DNA of 64,000 nucleotides from Maratus speciosus. Lineage: Eukaryota > Arthropoda > Arachnida > Araneae > Salticidae. The notes under the pieces are model-generated. The model ran no database searches. It saw nothing but the letters and a program-made list of their open reading frames with translations, and had not been told where the DNA came from. The DNA is taken from assembly GCA_963932465.1 (NCBI GenBank), contig OZ010788.1, forward strand, positions 199,642,559 to 199,706,558, given 5' to 3'. Below are positions 48,937-61,052 of the stretch, piece after piece; positions within the stretch are counted from its first letter, which is position 1; each line of letters starts with the position of its first letter. Position numbers and translations under genes: made by a program.

Positions 48937-50326
48937 ATGTTTGAGAAAAATTGCAACACCATGAAGGAATCATCAGAATTAAATGAAATTTAATACATAA
49001 ACGACTGGTTACTGGTTCGACTACAAACAAATGATTACATTTTCAAAACAAAAAAACAATATTAAGAGTCCGAAATCTGTATTTGGTGTAGCCACCACTC
49101 GCTTCAATAAGTGCTGTTATACGGCGTGGCATGGAGTGAAACAGATTTTATAACATCCCATATTCCTTGTATGCGTATCCGAAGTTCATCTGCAGAAGCT
49201 ATAGGAGGATGGATAATGAGCGAGACGTCGATCAACGAAATACCCCCCCATATGTTCAATGGGCGACATATCCGGCGAATGCGATGGCCACGGAAGAAAC
49301 TGTATGTTTTCTGCTGACAAGGGGTCTTAAAAATTCCTTGCAATATGTGGGCGGGCAATAGGCTGTTAAAAGATAGCTATCTTTTTTTTTTTTCTAGTGT
49401 TGAAAGATAGCTCCAGGAATGACTTGAAGGAAAAGAACGACTTCGGGCTCCAGCTCTTCACTGATGTACCTGTTGCTGTTCAGATTACCCACAATTCGTA
49501 GTAGCTGTGATCGTCCATGATGCGCAATCGCATTCCAGACCACAACTTCCGGTGTCCGTCCAGTATGACGTTCGATAATGCACTCCGGAAGGTAGCGTTC
49601 ACCGGCATAGCGTTTAACAAAAATGCGTCCATGATGATACCAAAAATTAAAGCGGGATTCGTCAGATAAAACAACATCTTACCAATATGCATGCCAGTCT
49701 CTATGTTTATGAGCACATTGCAGCCGCAATCGTAGATGGTTTTGGGGGAGGGGATCCTGTTTAAAGGAGGTCTTCCACGCAGTCCACGGTGCAGCAGGCG
49801 TCGACGAATTGGCGATTCAGACAGTGATGCACCTGTAGTAGTTGGCCAATGTGCTGCAAACTGTCCAGATGAAGCTGTACGGCCCGTCAGCACCATGCGG
49901 ACCTTGTGTCTAGCATAGAGCGTTGACGTCACCGTTCGGGGTCCAAACTCGCATCACTCTGCTGCTGTTACGCTGCACACGAGCTACTATTGCGCGATAG
50001 GAAAATCCTTCTTCACGAAGGTCGATGATTCTCTCCCATTCAAACTCCATCAGTTATTGAAATACCGCCCGATTAAAATTCGTCGAAGAGGCTTACATCT
50101 CACCGAACGTTTACCCATTAGCAAATAACCATAGACAATTCTCAACGTCTCGCTATAGCCCTCTATTTATACGGTTTCAGCAGCAGTCCAGAGGACGCTG
50201 CTCAGCCACGCATGCGTGGTGACTCTGAAATTGTAATCATTTGCATAACACACTATACTTTGTATTTTCTGAAATTTTCAGCTCAATCGCGTCATTCCTT
50301 CATGGTGTTGCAATTTTCACAAACAT
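48937..50326 (-). mobile_element. Second Tc1-like transposon (~1.39 kb), decayed
   Basis: The ends ATGTTTGAGAAAAATTGCAA and, reversed, ATGTTTGTGAAAATTGCAAC are both followed by CACCATGAAGGAA. Transposase remnants fill the interior on the minus strand. The TA target duplication expected for Tc1 is not clear at the right side. The element belongs to a different Tc1 lineage from the one at 33234 by both termini and protein. Confidence 0.87.
49060..50050 (-). pseudogene. Tc1-like transposase, multiple frameshifts and an internal insertion
   Basis: From 50050 the minus strand reads MEFEWERIIDLREEGFSYRA, then VARVQRNSSRVMRVW, an N-terminal helix-turn-helix. After a frameshift (49932-49740) it gives RTASSGQFAAHWPTTTG, then SPIRRRLLHRGLRG. 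After another shift comes the first catalytic region (VVLSDESRFNF) and GERYLPECIIERHTG, then VVVWNAIAHHGRSQLLRI, all typical of Tc1 transposases. At the place of the second aspartate (normally QQDNARPH) lies an A-rich insertion of about 45 bp at 49365-49405, which removes that residue. Downstream the glutamate motif remains (SPDMSPIEHM), and so does the C-terminal HSMPRRITALIEASGGYTKY. At least three frame breaks are present; it is inactive. Confidence 0.87.
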
Positions 50327-50530
50327 GAGTGTATGTATTATATGATAAATCTATAGTTCATATACAAGGATGCGCAAAAATTCAGAATTTTTTTATTTTA
50401 TTTTTTTATTTTTTACTTTTGATGGAAAATGGTGAAATTGTGTTTTCAGACGTGTTATGCGTTTTACAAATTGCTTATTTAGACATCTTTTTTCACCTTA
50501 TAAAAATGTGGAGTTTTATTATAGAATTCT
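50327..50530 (+). repeat. ~130 bp monomer family, right part of the split locus
   Basis: This continues 48650-48936 after the Tc1-like insertion, with the same GAAATTGTGTTTTCAGACGT and GTTATGCGTTTTAC phrases. A T-rich tract lies at 50391-50415. Confidence 0.55.
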
Positions 50531-52459
50531 GAATGTGTTGGAAAGGTGTTTCAAGAAGTCTACAAGCTAAGATTATAACTAATTTATTTGGATGCTTGAT
50601 AGAAAAATTACAAATAAACTTACTTTTTACATTTCGCAATCTTGAAAAAAGAAAAAGCTATAAACACCGAAAAAAAAAGCCTTCACATAAGCAAATAAAT
50701 GTACATCTTATGCTGTCATCTCTTGGTAACAGATAAAGACATTTATAATAATTCCATACAATTTTCATGTTATAAATAAAAAGAAAATTATACAAATTTA
50801 TTAAAATTCGAAGCATCCCAAAAATGGGACGCTAGGCATAAATGGGTTTAAGAACTGTGCAGGTTCTCCATAATCTTTATTTCAGGGGCAAAAACCGAGA
50901 ATATAGCAGGAATCTAAAAAGGCATTACAGAATAAGCAAATAGTACTTGCGTGCAGAAAAAGTGGTACAGTGGATTGAAAAAAATAGCATCGTTGTCATT
51001 TCTCAAAATTAATCCTTTAGCAACTGTTCGGTTTTAATTTTTTTTTTTCCAACCTGGCTTTTGCTAGAATGTCTTATACTCGGAACGTGGCTGGTGACCT
51101 ACGAATCTTGCTTCCGCAAAAGAGTCGGAATAAGTGGAAGAACAAAGGGATGCGGACGAAAAGAGGTCGCTCGCAGCGGCGGTTTTTGTAAAACTCGAAA
51201 TTCAAACTAAATTTTTCATAAACCTATGAATTAATCTAAATCACAAAAACTCAAGAAACGTTCAGACGTCAAAGCCTCATTTACTTGGGAGATTTTAAAA
51301 TTAATCCAAGTGTTAAAATTTCCCAATGCTAAATCTTAAAATTTCGTACGAAGAAAGGTGTTATAGTGCATGCACTGGAACAAAATCCAGCAATCATTAA
51401 TTTATAATTCTAATGTCGATTTATTACGTGACAAACTTTTCTGATTGCATTTCTAACAATCGTAAATCAAAGCGGCTATTTTTCCATAATTGGGATTCAC
51501 GCCAAATTAACGTGTTTTAACGGAACCTTTTCAGTCATGAACTTAGGCGTGCATCTAGGTATGTTGCAAAATGAAAAAGGGCCAGCCGACGGCTCGAACT
51601 TTTGACTGCAGAACTGTTGACTGCGGGATAGTTGTCGTTGTTTACGTTTCGTTACGTAAATAGAATGTGTGTTGTGACTTGTGATCCTCATTGATGTAAA
51701 AGTGTTTCGTCCTCCAGAATAAATGTTCTTCTTTTGTTAAAAATGTTTCTCAGTGATGGTGAAGCTATTGAACTGATCCAGGGATTGAATTAGGTGAGAT
51801 CCAATCTTTTCTTACCTTTTATTCTGATTGATTACGTAAACCATTTCTGAACCTTCTTCGAATTTTGATTTAAGGTATAAGTAGACAGGTCATATTTTTG
51901 TACATTTGTAAAGAACTGCTAGAAAGGCATGAAGTTGGCGTTAATTAACCGTTTGAGTGCGGAACAAATCTTGTGGCTATATGCCAAACATGCGAATGTG
52001 TTTGGGTATATATAAAAAAAAATTATTTGTAAGCCGACGGTATATACAGAAATCGTACTCTTCGCTAGTGCAACCAGTTTAAATGCACACCAAACTGAGA
52101 CAACAAATAGGAGCGCTATCACCCTCTACTTAATTTTAGCTTAAAACAAGAGGAGCGCTATCCCGCTGCTCCGCATTCAAACGGTTAAGAAGCCCATGAA
52201 AGGCCTAAAATATTCCACCTATTCAAATTGAGTTCACAGTAAGATTTTTTTGACAGTTTTAGTTTTGTCATTGGCTGAGAAACATGAGGTCGAGAAAACT
52301 TTTATTTAACTATTACTTCTCTCAGAATAACAGATTGATTCGCGTATTAATAATGGAATACTCGTGTACCCGTCGTAGTACGCGTACCAAAGTTTGGGAA
52401 ACCCTGGTCTAGAACATTTTCTATTGACAGCAGAAAATTACGGTGTTTGCAGATGGCTG
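50531..52459. other. No gene recognised
   Basis: AT-rich intergenic-type DNA. AATTCAAACTAAATTTTTCATA at about 51200 resembles a phrase of the 57-61 kb satellite, so part of this stretch may belong to its dispersed parent repeat. Short frames (60-68 codons) have no motif support. Confidence 0.4.
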
Positions 52460-53270
52460 TCTCTCAGTAAAAATCTGTATAAAAAAATTGATGTATTGAA
52501 TTTTATGATGTCCCCAAATTTTTGAAAGGCATAGTTTTGATAAACATCAAACAAATTCGAAAGAAAGTTCAATCAGATCTTTATCATTCCTACCAAATTG
52601 CCTAAATTACATTAATTGAAAAAATACCTTAAGGGGGCTGGTCACTCAACTTCCGATTTCCCCTCACTAATGTAAAGTCTATAGGCATTTGATGCATTCG
52701 TATATTTAAAATATCTCCTCGGGAAATTAATATTTTTAACTTCTATTTTTTGTGTGCACTTCCTAAAAGATGTTTTTTTCCCCTTAGTTCTCAAAATATT
52801 TCTAAAATATAGACTTAATTTTGTATGAAGTGTTCAAATCTTACTCACAGTTCGCCTGCTTTTAACACATAAAATATTAAATTCAGCATAGATTTTAGAA
52901 ATATTTTGAAAATTAAGAAAAAAAAGAGACATTCTTTAAGAAGAGTACGCAGAAAAAAGACGTGTAAAATGTGAATTTCCCGAGAAGATACTTTAAATAT
53001 ACGAATGCATCAAAAGTCCATAGACTTAACATTACGGAGGAAAATTTCGAAGCTGAGTGACTCCCTTAAAGTGCGACCGCACGATTTTCCGAACTAAATT
53101 GACTAAGAATCTAACAGACCGATTATAACGATGAATTTTTGAAGCCCCCCTCGAGAATTTCCGCACCTGCAGTCCAAAAGGACTTTGAGACAACGGACTA
53201 CCACACGTCAAGTCCCAAAAGTCTTAACGGGAGGACAAGCGGCGAACGATTTTGATAATAAAAGTATTTT
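52460..53270 (+). repeat. Dispersed relative of the 304/249 bp satellite, interrupted by a MITE
   Basis: 52480-52628 resembles the satellite around GAATTTTATGATTTTCCCAA and the GTCTTTATCAAAC region. 53070-53170 resembles its TTAACAGACTGCTTATAGTA...CTTCGAGAATTTCCGCGCCT part. 53170-53270 (CACACGTCAAGTCCCAAAAG, then GACAAGCGGCGAACGA) matches the right flank of the satellite array at 61110-61180 and not the array itself. This copy is clearly diverged from the array. Confidence 0.72.
52633..53065. mobile_element. TTAA-flanked MITE (433 bp)
   Basis: TTAA at 52629-52632 and 53066-53069 flanks ends GGGGGCTGGTCACTCAACTT and, reversed, GGGAGTCACTCAGCTTCG. Inverted similarity extends inward for about 100 bp (TTTGATGCATTCGTATATTT occurs on both arms). 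TTAA duplications are used by piggyBac and Kolobok elements. I cannot choose between them from termini alone. There is no coding frame. The insertion lies inside the satellite-related repeat. Confidence 0.8.
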
Positions 53271-53949
53271 AATAGAAGATGTTTTATAGATAAAGTTTAC
53301 TTTAGAAAAAAAAAAAGACAGCACAGCAAAAATCGAAAAAGGCATTATGCAATCAGAAAATAGCATTGCAAACTTCAGGGCCGGGGATTCGAATGCAGAC
53401 ACTTATTTATAATTAAAAAAATAAATAAATTTATTGAATAATTACTTTTAAAATGAAAGGGAAGTGGGGGAAGGGAAATCCGAACCGTAGCTCTAAGGTT
53501 CAAGCCTGTTGGAGTGTTTTTTTACGGACGGCCGAAATCCATTTGTTAGTCCATCCTTTTGGCAGCAGTAAAAAAAAAAAAAAGAAGAAGAAAGAAAAAA
53601 AAAATTGGTCAATGTTTATAAGTATGCTTAATAACTCAAAAAAAAAAAAAAAAAAAAAAACTGTAAGATTCTCAATATAGCTGACAAGTTCAAAACATGA
53701 AGATTTATAATAAATACAAAATATCAGTAACAAAAACACTACTTGTAATACCAATAATAATAATAACTAATGAATATATATGAAAACTATTTACAACAGA
53801 AACAAAGAAGGTAACAAAAAAAAAAAAAAAAAAAACCATAAATCATCGTCTGAAGAAGTATCCGAGAGGTATTGATAATTTATTTCTAAAAATGACTTCC
53901 TTTTCTCTATAAATCTCATTAGTGCTGATATTCTGTTCATGAGACAGGA
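53271..53949. repeat. A-rich low-complexity stretch
   Basis: Poly(A)-rich tracts occur at 53569-53604, 53638-53660 and 53816-53836, separated by AT-rich DNA. Frames here (lysine runs on plus, phenylalanine runs on minus) are compositional artefacts. The 3' end of the minus-strand LINE borders the right side. Confidence 0.6.
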
Positions 53950-55690
53950 CTTTCACTAATATAATTAATCCAATCCGGAATCGCCATAGTTCTGTGTTTT
54001 TTTAACGTGGTAATATGTTGTTAGAAGACAATCCAGTACATAGTGAAGTGAGATGGAGGGGAGATCACATACACAAAGAGGGGTGTCACGTTTACCTATG
54101 TCGTAAAGATATCTCTGGAAAGGGCCGTGATTTGTGAAGAAAAGAAAAAGGTAACGATTATTTACGATAAATTGAATGGGAACACTTGGTAATAAGTTGT
54201 GTGTGCAGCGGCCTGTGTCTTCATTGTCCCCTCTTTGCTGCCATTCATTTTTTATTTTCTGTTTTAATTTATATTTTAAAGGAGAAGCCGGAAGTGGAAG
54301 GAAGTATGATGTGACATTAGTGTCCTCTACTGCCTTTTTTGCCATGGTATCAGCTAATTCATTCCCTGTGATTCCTGAGTGCCCTTTAACCCATTTAAAA
54401 TGGAAAGTCTTGCTCGATTTGTGCATTAAACTTAGAATATCTGAAATCATATAGTCAACTGTATCTGTATTTGACAGAGCCATTAAACCTGAGAGGCTAT
54501 ATGAAGAGATTGGGAATGATTTGTAATCAAATGAATCCGCCCAAATCACAGCGTTTTTAATGGCAAAAAGTTCAGCTTGGAAAACGGAATTCTCTACGGA
54601 AAGACGAGCATTCCACGCATGTATTAGGAATTCTCTTTAAATGCACAAAAGGCGGATCCTGTCCCCTGATCAGATTTTGAACCGTCTGTCAAGATATGTA
54701 TTGTGTCGATACATAGAGATAGGTCTCCTTCTTGGATACCATCCCATGCTGGATCTATGACATATTTTGAGCATTTACCGTAAAATTGTGGCGCAAAATA
54801 ATTTTGAGCAGAGATCCCCAGTCTAATCACCGATGAGAATTCTGCTTCACATTCTAATTGGATATCTAAAGGCGACAGGTTGGTTAGGGTCTGAAGTGTT
54901 AAAGTTGATGTTTTCTTATATGCTCTTGAAATTAGTAACATAACTTTACGTTGTGCTGAAAGCAGATATCTTCGGCCATGTGATGACCACATATGGGGAA
55001 ACCAAACGGAGCACGCGTATGCTATTTTACGCAATTAAATCGATTTGTACCATATTACAAAAAAAAATGCATCGGAAGTCTACCTTGAATCGACGAAAAT
55101 CTGTAAAGATTTTGCGTTATTTTTCGACTTCCAATCGCTTGTTTCTTAAATGTGGCAGGAAAGAAAGAGATAAGTCAAGATATTTCAAGCCTAGATATTT
55201 TAAGCATTTAACGTTTTAAAGATTCTGGTTATAAATTTTGAAAATTAGCAAGCGTTTCAAATTTTTAGGTTTACCAAAAATAATGCATGATGTTTTTTCT
55301 ACAGAGGTTTGCATTTTATTTAAAGTAGCCCACTCTTCAATAACCTTCAAGGCGGCGTTCCCTTCCTTTTCCAAAATGGAGCGCGATGAACCCCAGATAA
55401 CTAAAAGAAGATCATCCGCATATGCTATCAATAAACAGTTAGCACCAAGATACATTGACAGCAGAGTTTCAAGTAATGCCATTCACAGAAATGGTCCTAG
55501 ACATGAACCTTGTGGGGCAACGTTTAGTGAAAAAATGCTCGATATGTGGATTTAGCCAATCCACCTGGCCTCGTCTGCTAGTGAGAAAAGAGGAAATCAA
55601 ATTAATATACTGTTGCGGGATGTTTAGTATATGTAAAGAGAGAAACGAGTTTTCCCAGGGGAGATTATCAAAACTTTTAAAATGAAATAT
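53950..55690 (-). pseudogene. 5'-truncated LINE ORF2 remnant: reverse transcriptase plus RNase H (I/R1 group)
   Basis: Read on the minus strand from 55690, SFDNLPWENSFLSL carries the first catalytic aspartate of a non-LTR reverse transcriptase. PQGSCLGPFL (motif 4) follows in another frame, then a TGA where a tryptophan is expected. LLIAYADDLLLVIWG comes next, with the catalytic YADD at 55416-55427. The thumb region (KYLGLKYLDLSLSF) and KIAYACSVWFPHMW, then YLLSAQRKVMLLIS, are in place. An RNase H domain starts at ILTDGSKSDQGTGSAF. It continues after a frameshift near 54620 with the glutamate region and ends with VKGHSGITGNELADTMAKKA. The position expected to hold the third acidic residue reads SYSLSG, so that aspartate appears lost. 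The C-terminal tail ends at 53965. Endonuclease and the front of the reverse transcriptase are absent. Several frameshifts and stops make it inactive. Confidence 0.88.
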
Positions 55691-56888
55691 TTATTTGCTT
55701 AAATTTTAAACATCACTATATTAACAAAATATACAATATAAATTAGCGTCCGAAATATAATAGTTTTAGCTGCCGCGGAGACCTCTGATGTTGAGGTGGG
55801 TGGGGCGCAGCTAAAAATTATTATGCCACTGCTGATGATTTATTAGTAGATACTAGCAGAAAAAAAAATTTAATGACTTTTTTCCTAATTGCTATTTAAT
55901 GAGAATAGATAGGTGCCAAGTATTACGAATTTTGAATACCACAACTTTTTAAAACATTTCTTCTACTTTAGATAATCGCAGAAGTCTACAATTATTTAAA
56001 GCGAAGGGGGAAAAAATGGTGGTATTCAAAATCTGCAACCTTCGGCACCCATGAAAATAAAATGTTGTACCTTTTTCTAATTTATTTAATAAAGGGATAT
56101 CACGGGCCCTTTAAGAGAGATGGTACCCAATAATTTGTATTGACTATAAACCCCTATCAGCGGCGCTATAAAAATTACAACAGCGCTCTTAGAAAATAAC
56201 ACAGCACTGCGTCGTATTAAATATGTCGAGGAATTTCTGTTGGCGACACAAAGTTACGATGTTTATGAGACGTTTGTAAAAGATGTTTATATCTCAAGGA
56301 AATGCGTATAAAAATTGGTGATGTAGAATTTTATGATTCAGAATAATTGGAAATTTTGGCAATCTGTTATACATTGAACCAACTTGAAATTCAGGGTGAA
56401 TTTTTCACAGAGTCTTTACCAAACCTAAAACAGCCATAGCTGAAGGGCTAGTGATTGGCTCTGTAAATTTTAACATCCGGATGCTCTTGGTAAAGTAATA
56501 GTACATCTGAGAAAGCCGGAAGTACGGCCGACGGAGGGCCTGGCACTATGAGTGGACTCGGACGTGTGATCCCCAAATTAAGTGGCTTAAACCTCGAGTA
56601 TATGGATTTTGCTGTCCTTTCGACCATGGTCTGATTTCCAATGGTGTTTGGGGGGCGGAAAGTGTTATGCGCGCTGGGCGGTGTTCTTCTTTTCCCGGTA
56701 GAAAATGTCATGACTTCACGACACTGGTTCCCGCCAATATCATCTCGCATGATGCGTATTATGGCTATTCAGAGCTTATACCCATAAAGCATGTTAGTTT
56801 TATCAAACCAACAATTTCGCTTAAATCGCGCAAACATCCTATAGTAAAATCAGAATCTTTTTTTTGTGTGTGTGTGGTACATATCGCA
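55691..56888. other. No gene recognised; contains one more satellite-related fragment
   Basis: 56240-56420 (AAAAATTGGTGATGTAGAATTTTATGAT, then GTCTTTACCAAACCTAA) resembles the 304 bp monomer at low similarity. The remainder is AT-rich and unassigned. A 100-codon minus frame at 56448-56750 shows no motif I know. Confidence 0.4.
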
Positions 56889-56892
56889 TTAA

Positions 56893-57305
56893 GAGGCTAC
56901 TCCAGTCAAATGAAAAGACGTATTCGCTAATGCTAATCTTATAGAAGGAATTTATAAAGATGTCTCGGTCGCATTTCAATATTTTTAAATTATTTCTTTT
57001 GCATTGAATAGTTGAGATCGATCTGTATGCAGGCCGTTTTTACTTTTCCGATTTTGATTGCAGATATTTTTTATGAGGATGCTTTTACTTTCGAAACCGG
57101 TTCCGAAAATGAAAGTGTCCTCATAAAAAATACCTGTAAACAAAATCGAAAAAGTAAACAATGGCCTTTGTACAGATCGATCTCAACTATTCAATGCAAA
57201 AGAAATCATTTAAACATATTGAAATGCGACTGAGATATCTTTATAAATTTCTTCCATAGGATCAGCATTGGTGAACGGGTCTTTTCGTTTGACTGAAGTA
57301 GCCTC
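56893..57305. mobile_element. TTAA-flanked palindromic MITE (413 bp)
   Basis: TTAA at 56889-56892 and 57306-57309 flanks GAGGCTACTCCAGTCAAATG and, reversed, GAGGCTACTTCAGTCAAACG. The whole element is an imperfect palindrome: GAATAGTTGAGATCGATCTG on the left is matched by its reverse complement at 57172-57192, and the centre is AAACCGGTTCC near 57099. TTAA target sites suggest piggyBac or Kolobok. No transposase is encoded. Confidence 0.85.
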
Positions 57306-57386
57306 TTAAATGTGTCTTTTATTTTTTTCATTTTCTGCTTTTTCTGCCGACGATACAAAATCAAGAAATTTGTCAGATGTCTAAAG

Positions 57387-60300
57387 GGAAAAAGAAAAGA
57401 CTATTTTTCAAGAAAATTCAATTTGCATACAAATTGGTGTTTTAGAATTTCATGTTTTTCCCAAATTTGTAAAGATATAATTTTGATAGTGTGTTATAAC
57501 TATAAATTCAAATTAAATTTTTCATACGTAAGTTTAACAGACTGCCACACAACAAGATTGCTTAACAGACTGATTTTTGGAACACCCTTCGAGAATTTCC
57601 GCGCCTGAAGTCCAAAGGAAAAAAGAAAAAGAAGAAGAAAAAGAAAAGACTGTTTTTCAAGAAAATCCAATTCGCATACAAATTGGTGTTTTAGAATTTT
57701 ATGATTTTCCCAAATTTGTAAAGATATAATTTTGATAGTGTGTTATAGCTATAAATTCAAATTAAATTTTTCATACGGTCTTTATCAAACTTAAGAAATC
57801 ATTCAAGAAGTGCCTCAAAGTGTGACTGGCTATTTTCCTGTCTATTAAAAGTTTAACAGACTGCTTATAGTAATGAATTCTTGGAACACCCTTCGAGAAT
57901 TTCCGCGCCTGAAGTCCAAAGGAAAAAAGAAAAAGAAGAAGAAAAAGAAAAGACTGTTTTTCAAGAAAATCCAATTCGCATACAAATTGGTGTTTTAGAA
58001 TTTTATGATTTTCCCAAATTTGTAAAGATATAATTTTGATAGTGTGTTATAGCTATAAATTCAAATTAAATTTTTCATACGGTCTTTATCAAACTTAAGA
58101 AATCATCCAAGAAGTGCCTCAAAGTGTGACTAGCTATTTTCCTGTCTATTAAAAGTTTAACAGACTGCTTATAGTAATGAATTCTTGGAACACCCTTCGA
58201 GAATTTCCGCGCCTGAAATCCAAAGGAAAAAAGAAAAAGAAGAAGAAAAAGAAAAGACTGTTTTTCAAGAAAATCCAATTCGCATACAAATTGGTGTTTT
58301 AGAATTTTATGATTTTCCCAAATTTGTAAAGATATAATTTTGATAGTGTGTTATAACTATAAATTCAAATTAAATTTTTCATACGTAAGTTTAACAGACT
58401 GCCACACAACAAGATTGCTTAACAGACTGATTTTTGGAACACCCTTCGAGAATTTCCGCGCCTGAAGTCCAAAGGAAAAAAGAAAAAGAAGAAGAAAAAG
58501 AAAAGACTGTTTTTCAAGAAAATCCAATTCGCATACAAATTGGTGTTTTAGAATTTTATGATTTTCCCAAATTTGTAAAGATATAATTTTGATAGTGTGT
58601 TATAGCTATAAATTCAAATTAAATTTTTCATACGGTCTTTATCAAACTTAAGAAATCATTCAAGAAGTGCCTCAAAGTGTGACTGGCTATTTTCCTGTCT
58701 ATTAAAAGTTTAACAGACTGCTTATAGTAATGAATTCTTGGAACACCCTTCGAGAATTTCCGCGCCTGAAGTCCAAAGGAAAAAAGAAAAAGAAGAAGAA
58801 AAAGAAAAGACTGTTTTTCAAGAAAATCCAATTCGCATACAAATTGGTGTTTTAGAATTTTATGATTTTCCCAAATTTGTAAAGATATAATTTTGATAGT
58901 GTGTTATAGCTATAAATTCAAATTAAATTTTTCATACGGTCTTTATCAAACTTAAGAAATCATCCAAGAAGTGCCTCAAAGTGTGACTAGCTATTTTCCT
59001 GTCTATTAAAAGTTTAACAGACTGCTTATAGTAATGAATTCTTGGAACACCCTTCGAGAATTTCCGCGCCTGAAATCCAAAGGAAAAAAGAAAAAGAAGA
59101 AGAAAAAGAAAAGACTGTTTTTCAAGAAAATCCAATTCGCATACAAATTGGTGTTTTAGAATTTTATGATTTTCCCAAATTTGTAAAGATATAATTTTGA
59201 TAGTGTGTTATAACTATAAATTCAAATTAAATTTTTCATACGTAAGTTTAACAGACTGCCACACAACAAGATTGCTTAACAGACTGATTTTTGGAACACC
59301 CTTCGAGAATTTCCGCGCCTGAAGTCCAAAGGAAAAAAGAAAAAGAAGAAGAAAAAGAAAAGACTGTTTTTCAAGAAAATCCAATTCGCATACAAATTGG
59401 TGTTTTAGAATTTTATGATTTTCCCAAATTTGTAAAGATATAATTTTGATAGTGTGTTATAGCTATAAATTCAAATTAAATTTTTCATACGGTCTTTATC
59501 AAACTTAAGAAATCATTCAAGAAGTGCCTCAAAGTGTGACTGGCTATTTTCCTGTCTATTAAAAGTTTAACAGACTGCTTATAGTAATGAATTCTTGGAA
59601 CACCCTTCGAGAATTTCCGCGCCTGAAGTCCAAAGGAAAAAAGAAAAAGAAGAAGAAAAAGAAAAGACTGTTTTTCAAGAAAATCCAATTCGCATACAAA
59701 TTGGTGTTTTAGAATTTTATGATTTTCCAAAATTTGTAAAGATATAATTTTGATAGTGTGTTATAGCTATAAATTCAAATTAAATTTTTCATACGGTCTT
59801 TATCAAACTTAAGAAATCATTCAAGAAGTGCCTCAAAGTGTGACTAGCTATTTTCCTGTCTATTAAAAGTTTAACAGACTGCTTATAGTAATGAATTCTT
59901 GGAACACCCTTCGAGAATTTCCGCGCCTGAAGTCCAAAGGAAAAAAGAAAAAGAAGAAGAAAAAGAAAAGACTGTTTTTCAAGAAAATCCAATTCGCATA
60001 CAAATTGGTGTTTTAGAATTTTATGATTTTCCCAAATTTGTAAAGATATAATTTTGATAGTGTGTTATAACTATAAATTCAAATTAAATTTTTCATACGT
60101 AAGTTTAACAGACTGCCACACAACAAGATTGCTTAACAGACTGATTTTTGGAACACCCTTCGAGAATTTCCGCGCCTGAAGTCCAAAGGAAAAAAGAAAA
60201 AGAAGAAGAAAAAGAAAAGACTGTTTTTCAAGAAAATCCAATTCGCATACAAATTGGTGTTTTAGAATTTTATGATTTTCCCAAATTTGTAAAGATATAA

Positions 60301-61052
60301 TTTTGATAGTGTGTTATAGCTATAAATTCAAATTAAATTTTTCATACGGTCTTTATCAAACTTAAGAAATCATTCAAGAAGTGCCTCAAAGTGTGACTGG
60401 CTATTTTCCTGTCTATTAAAAGTTTAACAGACTGCTTATAGTAATGAATTCTTGGAACACCCTTCGAGAATTTCCGCGCCTGAAGTCCAAAGGAAAAAAG
60501 AAAAAGAAGAAGAAAAAGAAAAGATTGTTTTTCAAGAAAATCCAGTTCGCATACAAATTGGTGTTTTAGAATTTTATGATTTTCCCAAATTTGTAAAGAT
60601 ATAATTTTGATAGTGTGTTATAACTATAATTTCAAATGAAATTTTTCATACGGTCTTTATCAAACTTAAGAAATCATTCAAGAAGTGCCTCAAAGTGTGA
60701 CTGGCCATTTTCAAAAGTTTAACAGACTGCTTATAGTAATGAATTTTTGGAACACCCTTCGAGAATTTACGCGCCTGAAGTCCAAAGGAAAAAAGAAAAA
60801 GAAGAAGAAAAAGAAAAGACTATTTTTCAAGAAAATCCAATTCGCATACAAATTGTTGTTTTAGAATTTTACGATTTTCCCAAATTTTTAAAGATATAAT
60901 TTTGATAGTCTATTATAGCTATAAATTCAAATTAAATTTTTCATGCGGTCTTTATCAAACTTAAGAAATCATTCAAGAAGTGCCTCAAAGTGTGACTGGC
61001 CATTTTCCTGTCTATCAAAAGTTTAACAGACTGCTTATAGCAATGAATTCTT
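57387..61052 (+). repeat. Satellite array with 857 bp higher-order unit (304 + 304 + 249 bp)
   Basis: The landmark GGAACACCCTTCGAGAATTT lies at 57579, 57883, 58187, 58436, 58740, 59044, 59293, 59597, 59901, 60150, 60454, 60749 and 61053. Spacings are therefore 304, 304, 249 three times in a row, then 304, 295, 304. A partial 249-type unit precedes at 57387-57578. The 249 bp monomer differs by a replaced segment (CGTAAGTTTAACAGACTGCC...) in place of the CGGTCTTTATCAAACTTAAG... segment. Copies one higher-order period apart are almost identical, while the last two monomers are more diverged. Each 304 bp unit has a purine tract (GGAAAAAAGAAAAAGAAGAA...), so the minus strand shows a 67-codon hydrophobic frame in each; these are not genes. 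Confidence 0.95.

Noticed and set aside
49104..49361. Separate small genes on both strands near 49.1-49.4 kb
   Set aside because: They are alternative frames of the C-terminal part of the decayed Tc1-like transposase, whose motif SPDMSPIEHM is seen in the correct minus-strand frame.
57771..60000. Six nearly identical minus-strand frames of about 67 codons with a hydrophobic N-terminal segment resembling a signal or membrane segment
   Set aside because: They repeat once per 304 bp satellite monomer, and the hydrophobic run is the complement of the purine tract GGAAAAAAGAAAAAGAAG. Similarity follows the DNA repeat, with no sign of protein-level constraint.
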